Assembly (NCBI GenBank): GCA_016839705.1
Contig: JAEOTR010000023.1
Location: 33,144-97,143, forward strand
Length of the DNA: 64,000 bases
Source: Promethearchaeota archaeon
GTDB taxonomy: Archaea; Asgardarchaeota; Lokiarchaeia; Sigyniarchaeales; SOKP01
Direction: 5' to 3'
Positions 16,045 to 25,756 of this stretch are shown here, in pieces. How positions within the stretch are numbered: position 1 is the first letter of the stretch; each line of letters opens with the position of its first letter. The notes under the pieces were generated by a model. The model saw nothing but the letters and a program-made list of their open reading frames with translations, ran no database searches and was not told where the DNA came from. A program made the position numbers and the translations under genes.

Positions 16045-16980
16045 CTATTCTATAATTTCTGGGTACAGTTTGGCAAAATAATTTGATATATGACTCGAAG
16101 CAAATATTCCTGCTTCCGTAATTAAGCCATCTATATACCTACGAGATACAGTTTCGAAAGCAGGATTTAAAATATTAACATTATTGGGTGGATTTTCCCA
16201 GACTTCTTTTGGATCTCTCATTTCTATAGTCTCTAAAATTCCCAGATTTGTCTCAGGATTATATTTCAAAAGTGGTGATGCAACATAGAATGGAACATGC
16301 TCTTCATGGGCTACTAACGCTAAAAGTCTTGATCCGATCTTGTTGATAATTGTTCCTTCACTAGTAATGCTATCTGCACCAATTAAAATTAGGTCAACTT
16401 GAAAATGTCTTACAGCCCATCTCATAGCACTATCAACAACATGAATAACTTCGATATTTGACTCAATTAATTCCTTTGCAGTAATCCTTCCTTGTAATCT
16501 GGGTTGAGTTTCTGTATTAATTACTTTAAAATTTTTGTCTTGCTTCTTTGCTTCTAATAAAATAGCAGTTACAAGACTAGAATGACAATGTGTCATTATA
16601 ACAAATTTTTTGCTTGCATTAGGAATACGTCTTGCACCTATTTCAGCGATTTTTCTTTTAGATTCTTGGAGCATTTCATTATACTCGTTTTTATATCCTT
16701 CAATTATCTCTGGAATATTTTCTAGACTACAATTATGTTTTTCCCTTTCTAATTTATGCACTATAAAATATAAACCATTTTTCATTGCAGGTTCAGTTGG
16801 TCTTGTATCAATTAAAATATCTTTTGCTTTGTGAAGGCTTTCAATACACCTATCGATAGATTTGTATTGTAACCGCTTTGCATAATTATTTAAAAAATCA
16901 ATCGCATTCAAAGCTATATTTGTAGCCCCTTGTATTTCTAGTGATCTGATTTTTTCCGCATCTTCCAATAATTTTTTCAT
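16045..16980 (-). CDS. Ribose-1,5-bisphosphate isomerase (eIF2B-alpha-like family)
   Basis: A 311-residue member of the eIF2B/MtnA-like isomerases. MTHCHSSLV carries the catalytic Cys (about 130) and LIGADSIT the catalytic Asp (about 202), as in the characterised archaeal R15P isomerase. RPTEPAMKNGL and a substrate-binding NKIGS loop are also present. It converts ribose-1,5-bisphosphate to ribulose-1,5-bisphosphate in the archaeal AMP/nucleoside degradation pathway. Its 3' end faces the RuBisCO gene with a 14-base gap, strongly supporting this over an eIF2B-subunit or MtnA role. AMP phosphorylase is not in the window. Confidence 0.88.
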   Translation of the reverse strand: MKKLLEDAEKIRSLEIQGATNIALNAIDFLNNYAKRLQYKSIDRCIESLHKAKDILIDTRPTEPAMKNGLYFIVHKLEREKHNCSLENIPEIIEGYKNEYNEMLQESKRKIAEIGARRIPNASKKFVIMTHCHSSLVTAILLEAKKQDKNFKVINTETQPRLQGRITAKELIESNIEVIHVVDSAMRWAVRHFQVDLILIGADSITSEGTIINKIGSRLLALVAHEEHVPFYVASPLLKYNPETNLGILETIEMRDPKEVWENPPNNVNILNPAFETVSRRYIDGLITEAGIFASSHISNYFAKLYPEIIE

Positions 16981-17002
16981 AGATTGTCACTTACTACTTT
17001 TT

Positions 17003-17197
17003 TCAATTTTCAAAATTATTCTTCTCATGGTTTTCTTGATCTAATTCAAAATCTTCAGGGTCAATTTCTATGTAAAAGTGTCCTAGATAGCCACAATTGG
17101 TACATTCATACATATTTGGGGCTAACCAGCCCGAAACATTAACAGCATTTCTTAATTTTGGTTCTTTGCATTTGGGGCAAATTCTAATATCTACCAT
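17003..17197 (-). CDS. Small zinc-ribbon protein
   Basis: A 64-residue protein with CPKC (about 7-10) and CTNCGYLGHFYIE (about 31), a single zinc ribbon, followed by an acidic tail. The stop lies 22 bases before the R15P isomerase start on the same strand, so the two are probably co-transcribed. Similar tiny ribbons are widespread in archaea without an assigned role. Confidence 0.7.
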   Translation of the reverse strand: MVDIRICPKCKEPKLRNAVNVSGWLAPNMYECTNCGYLGHFYIEIDPEDFELDQENHEKNNFEN

Positions 17198-17304
17198 AAT
17201 TTTAATACAACTAATTTTGTATCTTTAAGAAAAAATACATATTAAGAATAATTATTTTTCTATAAATTTTTAATTAGAAAAGAATTAAATCGAATCCTAA
17301 TATT

Positions 17305-18234
17305 ATGACAAATGTAGTGGTTGCCAGATCTTTTGGATTGGATTACATTTACCTTGATATAATATTTCTTATCATCTGGATTCTTTTTTTAGTAAAAAAA
17401 AAATATTGGATTCCTATTGCTTGGGGTTTGTTGGGATGGTTTGTTTATCTCTTTACTGATTATATTCTATGGTACTTGATTACCCAAACACGACAATACA
17501 TTGGACCATTAGATCCCCTTATATTCTTTATTTGGTTTTGTTTTTCCCCAGGATTTGTTCAATTCTCATATGTTATTTTGATGTTTGAAAAAAGAAATAG
17601 ACATGATTTACTATTTTTTACATTTCTTTTCTATATTGGTTGGATAATAGTATCAGTCGGATCCCAATTACTCCCAATTGATGATACTGTTATCAGAGTA
17701 TATCGCGATATGAATGTAGATAACCAAAGATTTAATATGACGATGATGGTATTTGTTAACATAATAATTGCTGTTTTTTTATATATTAAAAAAAGGTTGC
17801 GTTTAGAAGATGTTCTATATTTATTTTTAGTAGGAACCTTAGTTGAATTTGCTTTAGAACTCACACTAGCTGTTTCAGGTATACGTCAAGAACAAGGAAC
17901 ATGGAATTTAGGTTTGATGATTCTTAATTCTTTAATTGAATTTAATCTAGGAATCGTTTTAATATATCTATTATGGGTACCAATAAAAATAAAAAGATAT
18001 CAGAAATATTATCTGCAATTAAGCTATAAGGATTTAAAAAATATTAAAACAAACTTCGATATTGTTGCTTTTATCTGTAATAGTAGATCAATAAATGAAA
18101 AACATATGAAGAATTATTCCCGTTTATACACAATCGAAGATTTCCTCTCTGACATTATGTATTATTGTCAGAAATATAATAAAAAACCAATCAAAGAGAA
18201 TTTATTAAGTGAGATAAATCGTTATTGGGAATAG
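17305..18234 (+). CDS. Polytopic membrane protein of unknown function
   Basis: A 309-residue protein with about seven or eight hydrophobic helices between residues 12 and 230, many aromatic residues, and a soluble C-terminal region of some 75 residues rich in Tyr, Asn and Lys. No transporter signature or catalytic motif was recognised. It starts with ATG 17305 and is monocistronic. Confidence 0.6.
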   Translation: MTNVVVARSFGLDYIYLDIIFLIIWILFLVKKKYWIPIAWGLLGWFVYLFTDYILWYLITQTRQYIGPLDPLIFFIWFCFSPGFVQFSYVILMFEKRNRHDLLFFTFLFYIGWIIVSVGSQLLPIDDTVIRVYRDMNVDNQRFNMTMMVFVNIIIAVFLYIKKRLRLEDVLYLFLVGTLVEFALELTLAVSGIRQEQGTWNLGLMILNSLIEFNLGIVLIYLLWVPIKIKRYQKYYLQLSYKDLKNIKTNFDIVAFICNSRSINEKHMKNYSRLYTIEDFLSDIMYYCQKYNKKPIKENLLSEINRYWE

Positions 18235-18383
18235 CTAGTACTGAATTAGATTATTTTAAATAATTAAGTTTTATAATAATAAATTAAATTTATCCCCTCT
18301 TACTATTTAATAATAGGACACCCTACTTGTTGTTAAATACAACAGATTGATATATTTATAATCAGATTTAGTTATTTTTTTAT

Positions 18384-20210
18384 ATGAAAGATATTGAATT
18401 GCAGAGAAAGAGTTTACCTAATGAACCTGGTGTTTATCTGTTCAAGGATAAAGAGGATTCTATAATTTATATTGGAAAAGCTATAAACTTGAAAAAACGA
18501 GTGAATCAATATTTTCTAAAAACTAGTTATAATGACCCTTATTATGAAGAAAAAATAAAGGAATTAGTTAATAAAATTCAATCTGTTGAATATATAGTGA
18601 CTGAAAATGAAAAGGAAGCACTCCTTTTAGAAAATATTCAAATTAAGAAATACTTACCTCGATATAACGTAATTATGAGGGATTCTAAGACATATCCCTG
18701 GGTTGCTATTTTTTACTCTGAAGATTATCCGCGTATCCGAGTTCTTAGAAATCCCCATAAATACTCTCAAAAAAATTTATTCTTGGGACCTTATACGGAT
18801 AAAAAAGAGATTATTAGAATCTTAAGAGATTTAAGAAAAATTTTCCCTTACTGCTCATGCAAAAAACCGGTTAGAAAAGGAAAAAGACCTTGTTTATACT
18901 ACCAGTTGAAACTTTGCCCTGGTCCATGTTTTTCCGATATAACTAAAGAAGAATATCACGATAACATTAAAAAAATCGAATTATTTTTAAAAGGCGAAAC
19001 AAGTGTAATAAAAAAACAAATTGGAGAAAAAATGGAAAGAGCTTCAGGAGAACAGAACTACGAATTAGCAGCCTTATGGCGAGACAAACTAGAAGATATT
19101 GAACATGCAACAGATCAACAACATGTTTTTATGGATTATGAAGCCAATAAGGATATAATTGCAAATTATGCTGAGGATAACTTTATGACTTTGGTTGTCA
19201 TCCATATTAGAGAAGGAAGAATAATTAATAGAAATTCTTTTAACTTCGATTTAAGAGAAAAGTTAGTTCACAAAACTGAGATTTTTGCTTCAATTTTAGA
19301 ACAATATTATCAAGATTTTAAAACAAAATTACCAGATCAGATAATTATAGCTGAGTTAAATAAGAAATTTAAAATTTTAATCAATTATTTAAAAGATTTA
19401 AAACCAGATATACAAATTAGAACTCCGAAGGATGATTACGAAATCAGTTTAATTCGAATCGCAAATAAAAATGCCGAAGTTATAGTTCAACAACAGGTTG
19501 AAATGGAAAAGATTAAAATGGATGAAATCGATTTCAGGGAAGAAGTTCTAAAGGAAGCAAAAGAAATTCTGAACTTACCAAATGAACCTAGGATTATTGA
19601 AGGTTTTGACATATCGAATGTCGAAGGTACCGATGCAACGGGCTCAATGGTCTATTTTCTGGAAGCAAAGCCTTACACTAAGAATTACAGGCATTTTAAT
19701 ATTAAATCCAAGTCAACTCCTGATGATGTGGCAATGATAAAAGAAGTAATAAAAAGAAGATACGAAATGATTTTAAAAAGAAATTTAGAGCTTCCTGATT
19801 TAATAATAGTTGATGGTGGAAAAGGTCAATTGAATGCAGGGATTTCTGTTTTACAAGAATTAGGTCTCGAAATCCCTATTATAGGTTTGGCTAAAAGATA
19901 TGAAGAAATCTATTTTCCTAACCAAAAGGATCCAATTACTCTTCCAAAAAGTTCACAAATCTTAAAGCTCCTTCAAAGAGTCAGGGATGAGGCTCATCGT
20001 TTTGCTGTCAGACTCCATAAAAAACAAAGGAAGAAACGAATGATTGGTTCTATATTAGATGATATTGAAGGAGTGGGCCCAATTTCACGAAATAAATTAC
20101 TTAATCATTTTGGGAGTGTGAACAACATAAAAAATGCTTCCTTTGAAGAAATATCAAAAATTGTTGGGAAAAAATTAGCTAAAGTGATTCTGAAAGAATT
20201 TAATGAGTAA
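18384..20210 (+). CDS. uvrC: UvrC, excinuclease ABC subunit C
   Basis: A 608-residue UvrC. The GIY-YIG nuclease is at the N-terminus (EPGVYLF...IIYIGKAINLKKR), followed by the Cys-rich CSCKKPVRKGKRPC...CPGPC segment and a UvrB-binding UVR motif (ERASGEQNYELAALWRDKL). The RNase H-like nuclease domain follows, with Asp residues in GFDISN and IIVDGGKGQ, and tandem HhH motifs end the protein (GVGPISRNKLL). It cuts both sides of lesions in nucleotide excision repair. UvrA and UvrB are not nearby. The gene is bacterial in type; in archaea it is usually an ancient acquisition. Confidence 0.96.
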   Translation: MKDIELQRKSLPNEPGVYLFKDKEDSIIYIGKAINLKKRVNQYFLKTSYNDPYYEEKIKELVNKIQSVEYIVTENEKEALLLENIQIKKYLPRYNVIMRDSKTYPWVAIFYSEDYPRIRVLRNPHKYSQKNLFLGPYTDKKEIIRILRDLRKIFPYCSCKKPVRKGKRPCLYYQLKLCPGPCFSDITKEEYHDNIKKIELFLKGETSVIKKQIGEKMERASGEQNYELAALWRDKLEDIEHATDQQHVFMDYEANKDIIANYAEDNFMTLVVIHIREGRIINRNSFNFDLREKLVHKTEIFASILEQYYQDFKTKLPDQIIIAELNKKFKILINYLKDLKPDIQIRTPKDDYEISLIRIANKNAEVIVQQQVEMEKIKMDEIDFREEVLKEAKEILNLPNEPRIIEGFDISNVEGTDATGSMVYFLEAKPYTKNYRHFNIKSKSTPDDVAMIKEVIKRRYEMILKRNLELPDLIIVDGGKGQLNAGISVLQELGLEIPIIGLAKRYEEIYFPNQKDPITLPKSSQILKLLQRVRDEAHRFAVRLHKKQRKKRMIGSILDDIEGVGPISRNKLLNHFGSVNNIKNASFEEISKIVGKKLAKVILKEFNE

Positions 20211-20242
20211 AAGTCTTAATATTAAAAAAAAAAAGGATTTAA

Positions 20243-21520
20243 TCATAAATATTCAGTTTTTATCTTCGAGAGCATAGCACAGATGATTATTATCGCTCCT
20301 AATAATATAAATGTTGTGCTTAAATTCCACATTACTAAGTATCCAATAAGGGGATAAAGTATCGTTCGTATGAGACTTGAAATCATATTTATTGTACTTA
20401 TAACTGTCGCTCTATTCTGTGATTCGATCTGGTTATTAATGCTTTTAATAAATATTATCCTCCTCGAGAATCCGAATCCAATTATTGATAGAATTAAAGG
20501 AATACTAATTGGAATGTAATAGATCAACGCCACTAGAATAAATCCAATTCCAGGTACTATGGTATATAACCGTAGAAATCTTCTCTTATTTCTCACCTTG
20601 TTTTCGAGTTTAGGAATAATATTGAAAAACACTATTTGTATAATTGTCATTGATGCGCCAATGAATCCAAAAAATACCAATTGAAAATTCAATGCTTCTA
20701 GATATAGTTGATATGTCCATATTAAGAAAAATACAATAGATTCAGTTGTTATCATTTCAAATGCTAATATCCGTAGAATTTTGTTATTTATGAGCTCCTT
20801 AAATCCAGATTTTATCACAGTTAAATATTTCTCCGCTTTTACTTCTTCCAGTTCGTGATTTGGCTCTTTTAGCGTTAGCGAAACTATTGTTGCTATGATA
20901 AATGGGAAAAACATGAAAATCATCACAAGGTTTAATGAAAAGTACGCGCCTATCATAGATCCGATTGGAGCTGAAATTCCAATTCCTATCAACATGAAGC
21001 TCCTATTCTTAGCAATCACCTGTGATATATCATTTTCTCTTCCAAGTTTTCTTAAAGAATCATATATAAAGGCTTGATCCGTTCCTGATATTAAAGCTCC
21101 TGCAAATGCCCACAGTGTTTCACCAATAACAAAGATGATTATATTAGGATAGCTTCCATAGATCAGTGCTGCAACCGCAGTAATGAATGCTCCGAGTATT
21201 AAAGAGAATTTTCTACTTACATAATCAGCTATTGCTCCACATGGAATCTCAAATAATAAAACCATCATTGTAAAGTAGCTTTGCAAAAGCATTACTTCCA
21301 CGAAAGTAAGTTTTCCCCACGTCATGAAAAACGGTAATAATACTCCTGAAATCAAATGAAGACCCATGAGAAAATTAAATAGATACGATTTCCATAGATT
21401 TGCATTCCATTTGTTTAAATCTGATTTATCATGAACAATACTTTGGGTTCCTTCTGTGTTTCCATTTTCTATGCTCAAGTTTTCGAATTCTTCATTTTTT
21501 TCACAATATTCTGCTGTCAT
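20243..21520 (-). CDS. Major facilitator superfamily transporter
   Basis: A 425-residue protein with a 45-residue polar N-terminal tail and about twelve membrane helices. The helix 2-3 loop GAIADYVSRKFSLILG is a variant of the MFS motif A (GxLaDrxGrkr). Substrate is unknown. The upstream 89-residue gene ends 31 bases away and is likely co-transcribed. Confidence 0.8.
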   Translation of the reverse strand: MTAEYCEKNEEFENLSIENGNTEGTQSIVHDKSDLNKWNANLWKSYLFNFLMGLHLISGVLLPFFMTWGKLTFVEVMLLQSYFTMMVLLFEIPCGAIADYVSRKFSLILGAFITAVAALIYGSYPNIIIFVIGETLWAFAGALISGTDQAFIYDSLRKLGRENDISQVIAKNRSFMLIGIGISAPIGSMIGAYFSLNLVMIFMFFPFIIATIVSLTLKEPNHELEEVKAEKYLTVIKSGFKELINNKILRILAFEMITTESIVFFLIWTYQLYLEALNFQLVFFGFIGASMTIIQIVFFNIIPKLENKVRNKRRFLRLYTIVPGIGFILVALIYYIPISIPLILSIIGFGFSRRIIFIKSINNQIESQNRATVISTINMISSLIRTILYPLIGYLVMWNLSTTFILLGAIIIICAMLSKIKTEYL

Positions 21521-21551
21521 TTTGATCCATTCTGAGTATTTTTTTATTTTT

Positions 21552-21821
21552 TTAGCAGAAGTTAAGAAGATTATAACAGGCTTTATTCGCTTCTAGATTT
21601 CGCAAGTAAGCTTCCTTTTCTTCACGATATCTCAAATTATATAGTTCATTGATTCTAAGCTGACATAATTTACGATTTTGGTTTTCTAATTTACCCTGCC
21701 ATTTTCGTAGTATTTGTACTATTAGCTCAATCAATTTTTCATTTAATTCTCCATTTGCTCTTTCTAGGCTCTTTTTATCTCTTAATTCTGCCCATTCCTT
21801 TAATTCTAACAAAATTTTCAC
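21552..21821 (-). CDS. Hypothetical small coiled-coil protein
   Basis: An 89-residue, highly charged protein rich in Leu, Glu, Arg and Lys, predicted almost wholly helical (ELKEWAELRDKKSLERANGE). It ends in Cys-containing NLLNFC. There is no recognised family. It precedes the MFS gene on the same strand, with a 31-base gap. Confidence 0.45.
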   Translation of the reverse strand: MKILLELKEWAELRDKKSLERANGELNEKLIELIVQILRKWQGKLENQNRKLCQLRINELYNLRYREEKEAYLRNLEANKACYNLLNFC

Positions 21822-22058
21822 CTTATTTTTTATATTTTTTACTTTTTTTTTTTAATTTTATTTTTAAAAAAACAACATATTTGATTATCCTAAGTCAAAG
21901 TTATTGTGCACTCTATCTTGTCTAGTATCAAAGAAAAAAAAGAAACAAGAATTTAGATCAAATAATGAAATAGGTGTAGTAATTGTATCGAAAGTGTTAA
22001 AGAGTAAAAGCTAATATTTGCCGAATTTCGTGTATTTATTAGGATATAGTATTAATGC

Positions 22059-22078
22059 TATGTACCTTAAAGTACATA
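22059..22078. repeat. Inverted repeat in a 494-bp gene-free spacer
   Basis: TATGTAC and GTACATA flank a CTTAAA centre, giving a perfect 7-bp inverted repeat. It sits in the spacer 21822-22315, which otherwise holds only a 23-codon open frame (22091-22162) without support. The spacer is slightly less AT-rich around 22090-22165 than its surroundings. It could be an operator or a hairpin; neither flanking gene starts next to it. Confidence 0.3.
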
Positions 22079-22315
22079 TACATTAATGTCATGGCCATTG
22101 ATTTACATATAGACGGAGTACGGATTAGAGTATCTCCATCGAACAATCCAATCCATCTATGATCTTTAAGTACCATGATTTATTCAACAAATATGTTTAA
22201 AAAATATATATTATATATTAATATTTAAATCTTACTGAAGATTTCGATTCTATGACTTAAGTGGGAAAAGGGTGGGTATTGATCCAATTATACTTCTTTT
22301 AAGAACTAGAAGAAA

Positions 22316-23755
22316 TTACATTCTGGCTATAAAGAGCTTAATAAGTTCAGTTGTGGCTTCACAATAAACTCTTGCCAGGGATTCTCTTTTGGCCTCGCTA
22401 AATATTCTTATTATGGGTTCGGTATTTGAAGGGTGAATTAAAACAAACCACTCCTTTCCTATTCCAAATCGGAGATCAAAATCAATTTGTTCTACATTTT
22501 CACCCTCATCTATTAGCTCTTTTTTTACCAATTTGATTATCAAAGCTACATCTTTATTCTTAATTTTTATGTGTTTTCTATGGGAAAAATACCTAGGTAA
22601 TTGAGCTACCAGAGCGGATATCTTTTTTCCGGTTTTCACTAAAATTTCTGTAATTTTCACGGCTGCAAAAATACCATCTCTGGTTTTGTTAAAATAAGGA
22701 TATATCAATCCCCCACCTGAACCTTCTCCTCCGAAAACTAATAGATTTTCAGCGTCATTTCTCCTTTCTTTAATCAAAGTGTTCATTTTTGCAATTAAAT
22801 ATCTCTCTCCTATGGAGGTTCGAAATACTTTCGCATTATATTCTTCTGCTAGTGCTTCAAATCGTAAAGAAGAAGCTAGATTTGTAATAATAATAATTTC
22901 TTTATTTGAATTATAATGATTTTTTAGATAATCTTTTGTAATAAGTGATAAACCAATATCCCCAGAATAGTAGGCACCATCATCCCCAATAATAGCTAAT
23001 CTATCTGCATCTGAATCGTGAGCAAATCCTAAATCAAACTTACCTTGCCATACTTCCATTATTAAATCTCGAAGATTTGTTTCTATTGGCTCAATTCCTC
23101 GAGGAAATGCGCTTTTAACAAGTAATTTATTATTAATCAATTTAACTCTGCAGCCCATATCTTTTAATATCTGAGGAGTTGCAAACTTTCCTGCTCCCGC
23201 TCCAGTATCAATCACTACTCTAAGCTTATTCCTTCTAGTAATATCTTCAAGATCAATCTGCTTGAAAAGATCCTGAGTATATTGTATATAGGGATTCAGA
23301 TTCTCTATATTATCATGTACTTTTTTTCTTTTAACTGAATAGGATTTTACATTAATTAAGTTTAGCTTGCTTTTAATGTATTCCATCTCAGCGGCTTGTA
23401 GAAAATTTCCGCTAGAAAGTAATTTTAAACCATTCCATTCCTGAGAGTTGTGAGATCCGGTAATAATGATACCGGCTGGAATGTTGAGATTACTTTTTGC
23501 ATGAATTATAATGGGAGTTGGGCAAATTCCTGCATTAAATATTTTAAAACCAGTTGCAATTAAACCATCAATAACCACCTTTTCAAATTCTTTTCCACTT
23601 GGTCGAGTATCTCTACCTATTATAACTCTTTTATCTTTGTCATTAAACCACAAACCAAATGCGATCACAATTTTCTTAACAATTTTAGGATTAAGATCTT
23701 TTCCAACTCTACCACGAATTCCGCTTGGAGTAAAAAGTAAATTTTCTTTTTCCAT
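22316..23755 (-). CDS. Phosphohexomutase (phosphomannomutase/phosphoglucosamine mutase family)
   Basis: A 479-residue alpha-D-phosphohexomutase. The phosphoserine loop is TGSHNSQEWNG (residue Ser, with Gly for the usual Ala), the metal loop DSDADRLAI, the sugar loop GGEGSGGG, and the phosphate-binding HPSNTEP is near the C-terminus. It interconverts hexose- or hexosamine-1- and 6-phosphates for sugar-nucleotide synthesis. The ROK kinase gene lies 27 bases upstream, so sugar phosphorylation and mutation are probably coupled. Substrate specificity (Man, Glc or GlcN) is not clear. Confidence 0.9.
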   Translation of the reverse strand: MEKENLLFTPSGIRGRVGKDLNPKIVKKIVIAFGLWFNDKDKRVIIGRDTRPSGKEFEKVVIDGLIATGFKIFNAGICPTPIIIHAKSNLNIPAGIIITGSHNSQEWNGLKLLSSGNFLQAAEMEYIKSKLNLINVKSYSVKRKKVHDNIENLNPYIQYTQDLFKQIDLEDITRRNKLRVVIDTGAGAGKFATPQILKDMGCRVKLINNKLLVKSAFPRGIEPIETNLRDLIMEVWQGKFDLGFAHDSDADRLAIIGDDGAYYSGDIGLSLITKDYLKNHYNSNKEIIIITNLASSLRFEALAEEYNAKVFRTSIGERYLIAKMNTLIKERRNDAENLLVFGGEGSGGGLIYPYFNKTRDGIFAAVKITEILVKTGKKISALVAQLPRYFSHRKHIKIKNKDVALIIKLVKKELIDEGENVEQIDFDLRFGIGKEWFVLIHPSNTEPIIRIFSEAKRESLARVYCEATTELIKLFIARM

Positions 23756-23782
23756 CCTTTCTGCGTTATTATTAGTTTATTT

Positions 23783-24805
23783 TTAAATAACTATTTTATT
23801 TTGTTCTATACAATACTTTGCATATGTCAAAGCTCCTCTTAAGCCAATTTCATCTTGAAATTTTGTGAGTTTTATTTTGGGGGGATGATTTATAGAAAAC
23901 CTAATAGGATCCTTTTCGAACTGTTCAATTAACTCCGGGATTATCAAATCTTTATCATTCATCATTGCTCCTCCCAAATAAATTGATGAGCAATCATAAT
24001 AATTGTTTATTAAACCTATACCCACTTTCGTATAAAAAATACAATCATCAACAATTTTACAAGATAAAATATCTCCCTTTCTTGCAGCTTGGAAGACTTC
24101 CTTGGCAGTGATTTTAGTTGTATCATTCTCTATAATTTCTAACAATAAATCCGCATTTAACTTTCCTTCTTTTATCCCTTCCAAAGTTCTTAATTTTACT
24201 CCAGTTCCAGAGCTATATGCCTCCCAGCACCCATAAGCCCCACAATTACACCTAACTTTACTTTTGGGATTGACTATTCCATGTCCAATTTCAGCAGCAT
24301 TACCCTCTTTTCCTAGTAATAAATGGCCATCGCAAATAACTCCTCCTCCAATTCCCGTCGACATCGTAATATATACTACATTATCTTTTTCATTTTCTTC
24401 TGCTTCAAAATAATGAACACCTAAAACACCTCCGCTACCATCATTAATAAAGTATATAGGAATCCTTGGAAATTGATTTTCAATTGGGTCCCTTAATGGG
24501 ATGATCCGAAAACCTAAATTTGCATTGTTGAAAACAACTCCAGTGTCAGTATTTAAAGGGCCTGCAGAGGCAATGCCTATGGCTAATAGCTCATTCTTCC
24601 TAATTTGATTTTCTTTCAATAATTTTAAAAGTATCTCACATATTGAAGTGCTGATAGAGAATTTATTCTCTTTTAAGGTTCTCGTTGATTTTTTCTTTAA
24701 ATTTACTTCATTCAAATCTATTGTACATATTGCAACCCGAATCCAGGTACCACCAATATCAACACCTGCAATATATCCTTCTACTATTTTTTTCACCCAT
24801 ATCAA
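23783..24805 (-). CDS. ROK-family sugar kinase (glucokinase-like)
   Basis: A 340-residue ROK kinase. The phosphate loop is GVDIGGTWIRVA, the catalytic Asp lies in FINDGSGG, and GTGIGGGVI follows. The zinc-binding ROK signature is EIGHGIVNPKSKVRCNCGAY with CWEAY. It probably phosphorylates glucose or a related hexose/hexosamine. The start is TTG 24805 or GTG 24796. It precedes the phosphohexomutase by 27 bases. Confidence 0.9.
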   Translation of the reverse strand: MIWVKKIVEGYIAGVDIGGTWIRVAICTIDLNEVNLKKKSTRTLKENKFSISTSICEILLKLLKENQIRKNELLAIGIASAGPLNTDTGVVFNNANLGFRIIPLRDPIENQFPRIPIYFINDGSGGVLGVHYFEAEENEKDNVVYITMSTGIGGGVICDGHLLLGKEGNAAEIGHGIVNPKSKVRCNCGAYGCWEAYSSGTGVKLRTLEGIKEGKLNADLLLEIIENDTTKITAKEVFQAARKGDILSCKIVDDCIFYTKVGIGLINNYYDCSSIYLGGAMMNDKDLIIPELIEQFEKDPIRFSINHPPKIKLTKFQDEIGLRGALTYAKYCIEQNKIVI

Positions 24806-24890
24806 TTTATTGTTATCTGATTAAATAATCTTAATCAATAATAGTTTTTCATTAAAATATATACAAAACCGTTGATAAAAAATATCTATT

Positions 24891-25688
24891 TTAATAAAAA
24901 TTGATTGTAATACTCTTATCTTGAATCAGGTCTTCAAGATATTTGACAATTTCATTTTTTCTGGTATCATCAATGCTATATACATAATACTCAGCAGGAA
25001 TCCTTGCGGTTGTGTATATTTGCACTAAATCAGGTTTTATCCTTTTCAATGCTAGGGCTAATTTGTCTAAATTTGAATTATTATTATTTGATGTAAAATC
25101 TCTGTTGTAAGAATTGTAAATTAAACTTTGAATAACTAATTTATGATCAACCGTCTTTTCTTCTCGAAGTTTCACTAATGAATTTATTATCGCTTCAATA
25201 TTCGGTGATTTATTATGGGGACGATTAGTTCTTTTAAAATCGTCATCTGTAGCCACATCTAGTTTAGCTAATATAAACTCAAATTGTTTTACTCTTTCTC
25301 TAATCTCTTCTAAATATAGTGTGCTGGAATTAGTAAAAAGAGTAAGTAAGGGTTTTTGCCCTGTCCATTCACAATTTTCCCTCACCTCATAAGCTATATT
25401 TAGAAAATCCAATAAATGATCATTCAAAGTTGGTTCTCCATTATAACCGAAAGTAATTGAATTCAAATGAGGAACTAGTGATAGAATAGAAGCTAATTCT
25501 TTTCTAAACTTGGAAGAGGGTGGAAATTTTATTCTAAAATTTGGAGGTACTAAATTTTTTTTATCAGTACTACCTATCTCGCAATATACACAGTTAAAAG
25601 TACAAACCTTATAATTTGGTAAAACATTGATTCCTAATGAAAGGCCTAATCGTCTTGATTGAAAAGGTCCATAAGTGTAATCACGCAT
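24891..25688 (-). CDS. Radical SAM protein (COG0731-like)
   Basis: A 265-residue radical SAM enzyme with the cluster motif CTFNCVYCEIG near residue 29, preceded by the family-typical GPFQSRRLGLSLGINV. GEPTLN follows near 108 as the SAM-binding GGE-like segment. It resembles the COG0731 (UPF0026) group distantly related to wybutosine enzyme TYW1; the reaction is not known. It lies in the same-strand run downstream of the alpha/beta hydrolase (68-base gap). Confidence 0.85.
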   Translation of the reverse strand: MRDYTYGPFQSRRLGLSLGINVLPNYKVCTFNCVYCEIGSTDKKNLVPPNFRIKFPPSSKFRKELASILSLVPHLNSITFGYNGEPTLNDHLLDFLNIAYEVRENCEWTGQKPLLTLFTNSSTLYLEEIRERVKQFEFILAKLDVATDDDFKRTNRPHNKSPNIEAIINSLVKLREEKTVDHKLVIQSLIYNSYNRDFTSNNNNSNLDKLALALKRIKPDLVQIYTTARIPAEYYVYSIDDTRKNEIVKYLEDLIQDKSITINFY

Positions 25689-25756
25689 ACTAAACTTTCT
25701 TAGTAATTTGATAAATCAATTTTATTCCAATTGTATTATTCATTCTTTTAGACTGA

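Noticed and set aside
16045..16980. eIF2B alpha subunit or methylthioribose-1-phosphate isomerase
   Set aside because: Cys/Asp catalytic residues and the RuBisCO neighbour favour ribose-1,5-bisphosphate isomerase.
22091..22162. 23-codon frame in the 494-bp spacer, slightly less AT-rich
   Set aside because: Too short, with no Shine-Dalgarno box or recognisable peptide. A transposase remnant was considered, but no inverted ends or flanking duplication were found.
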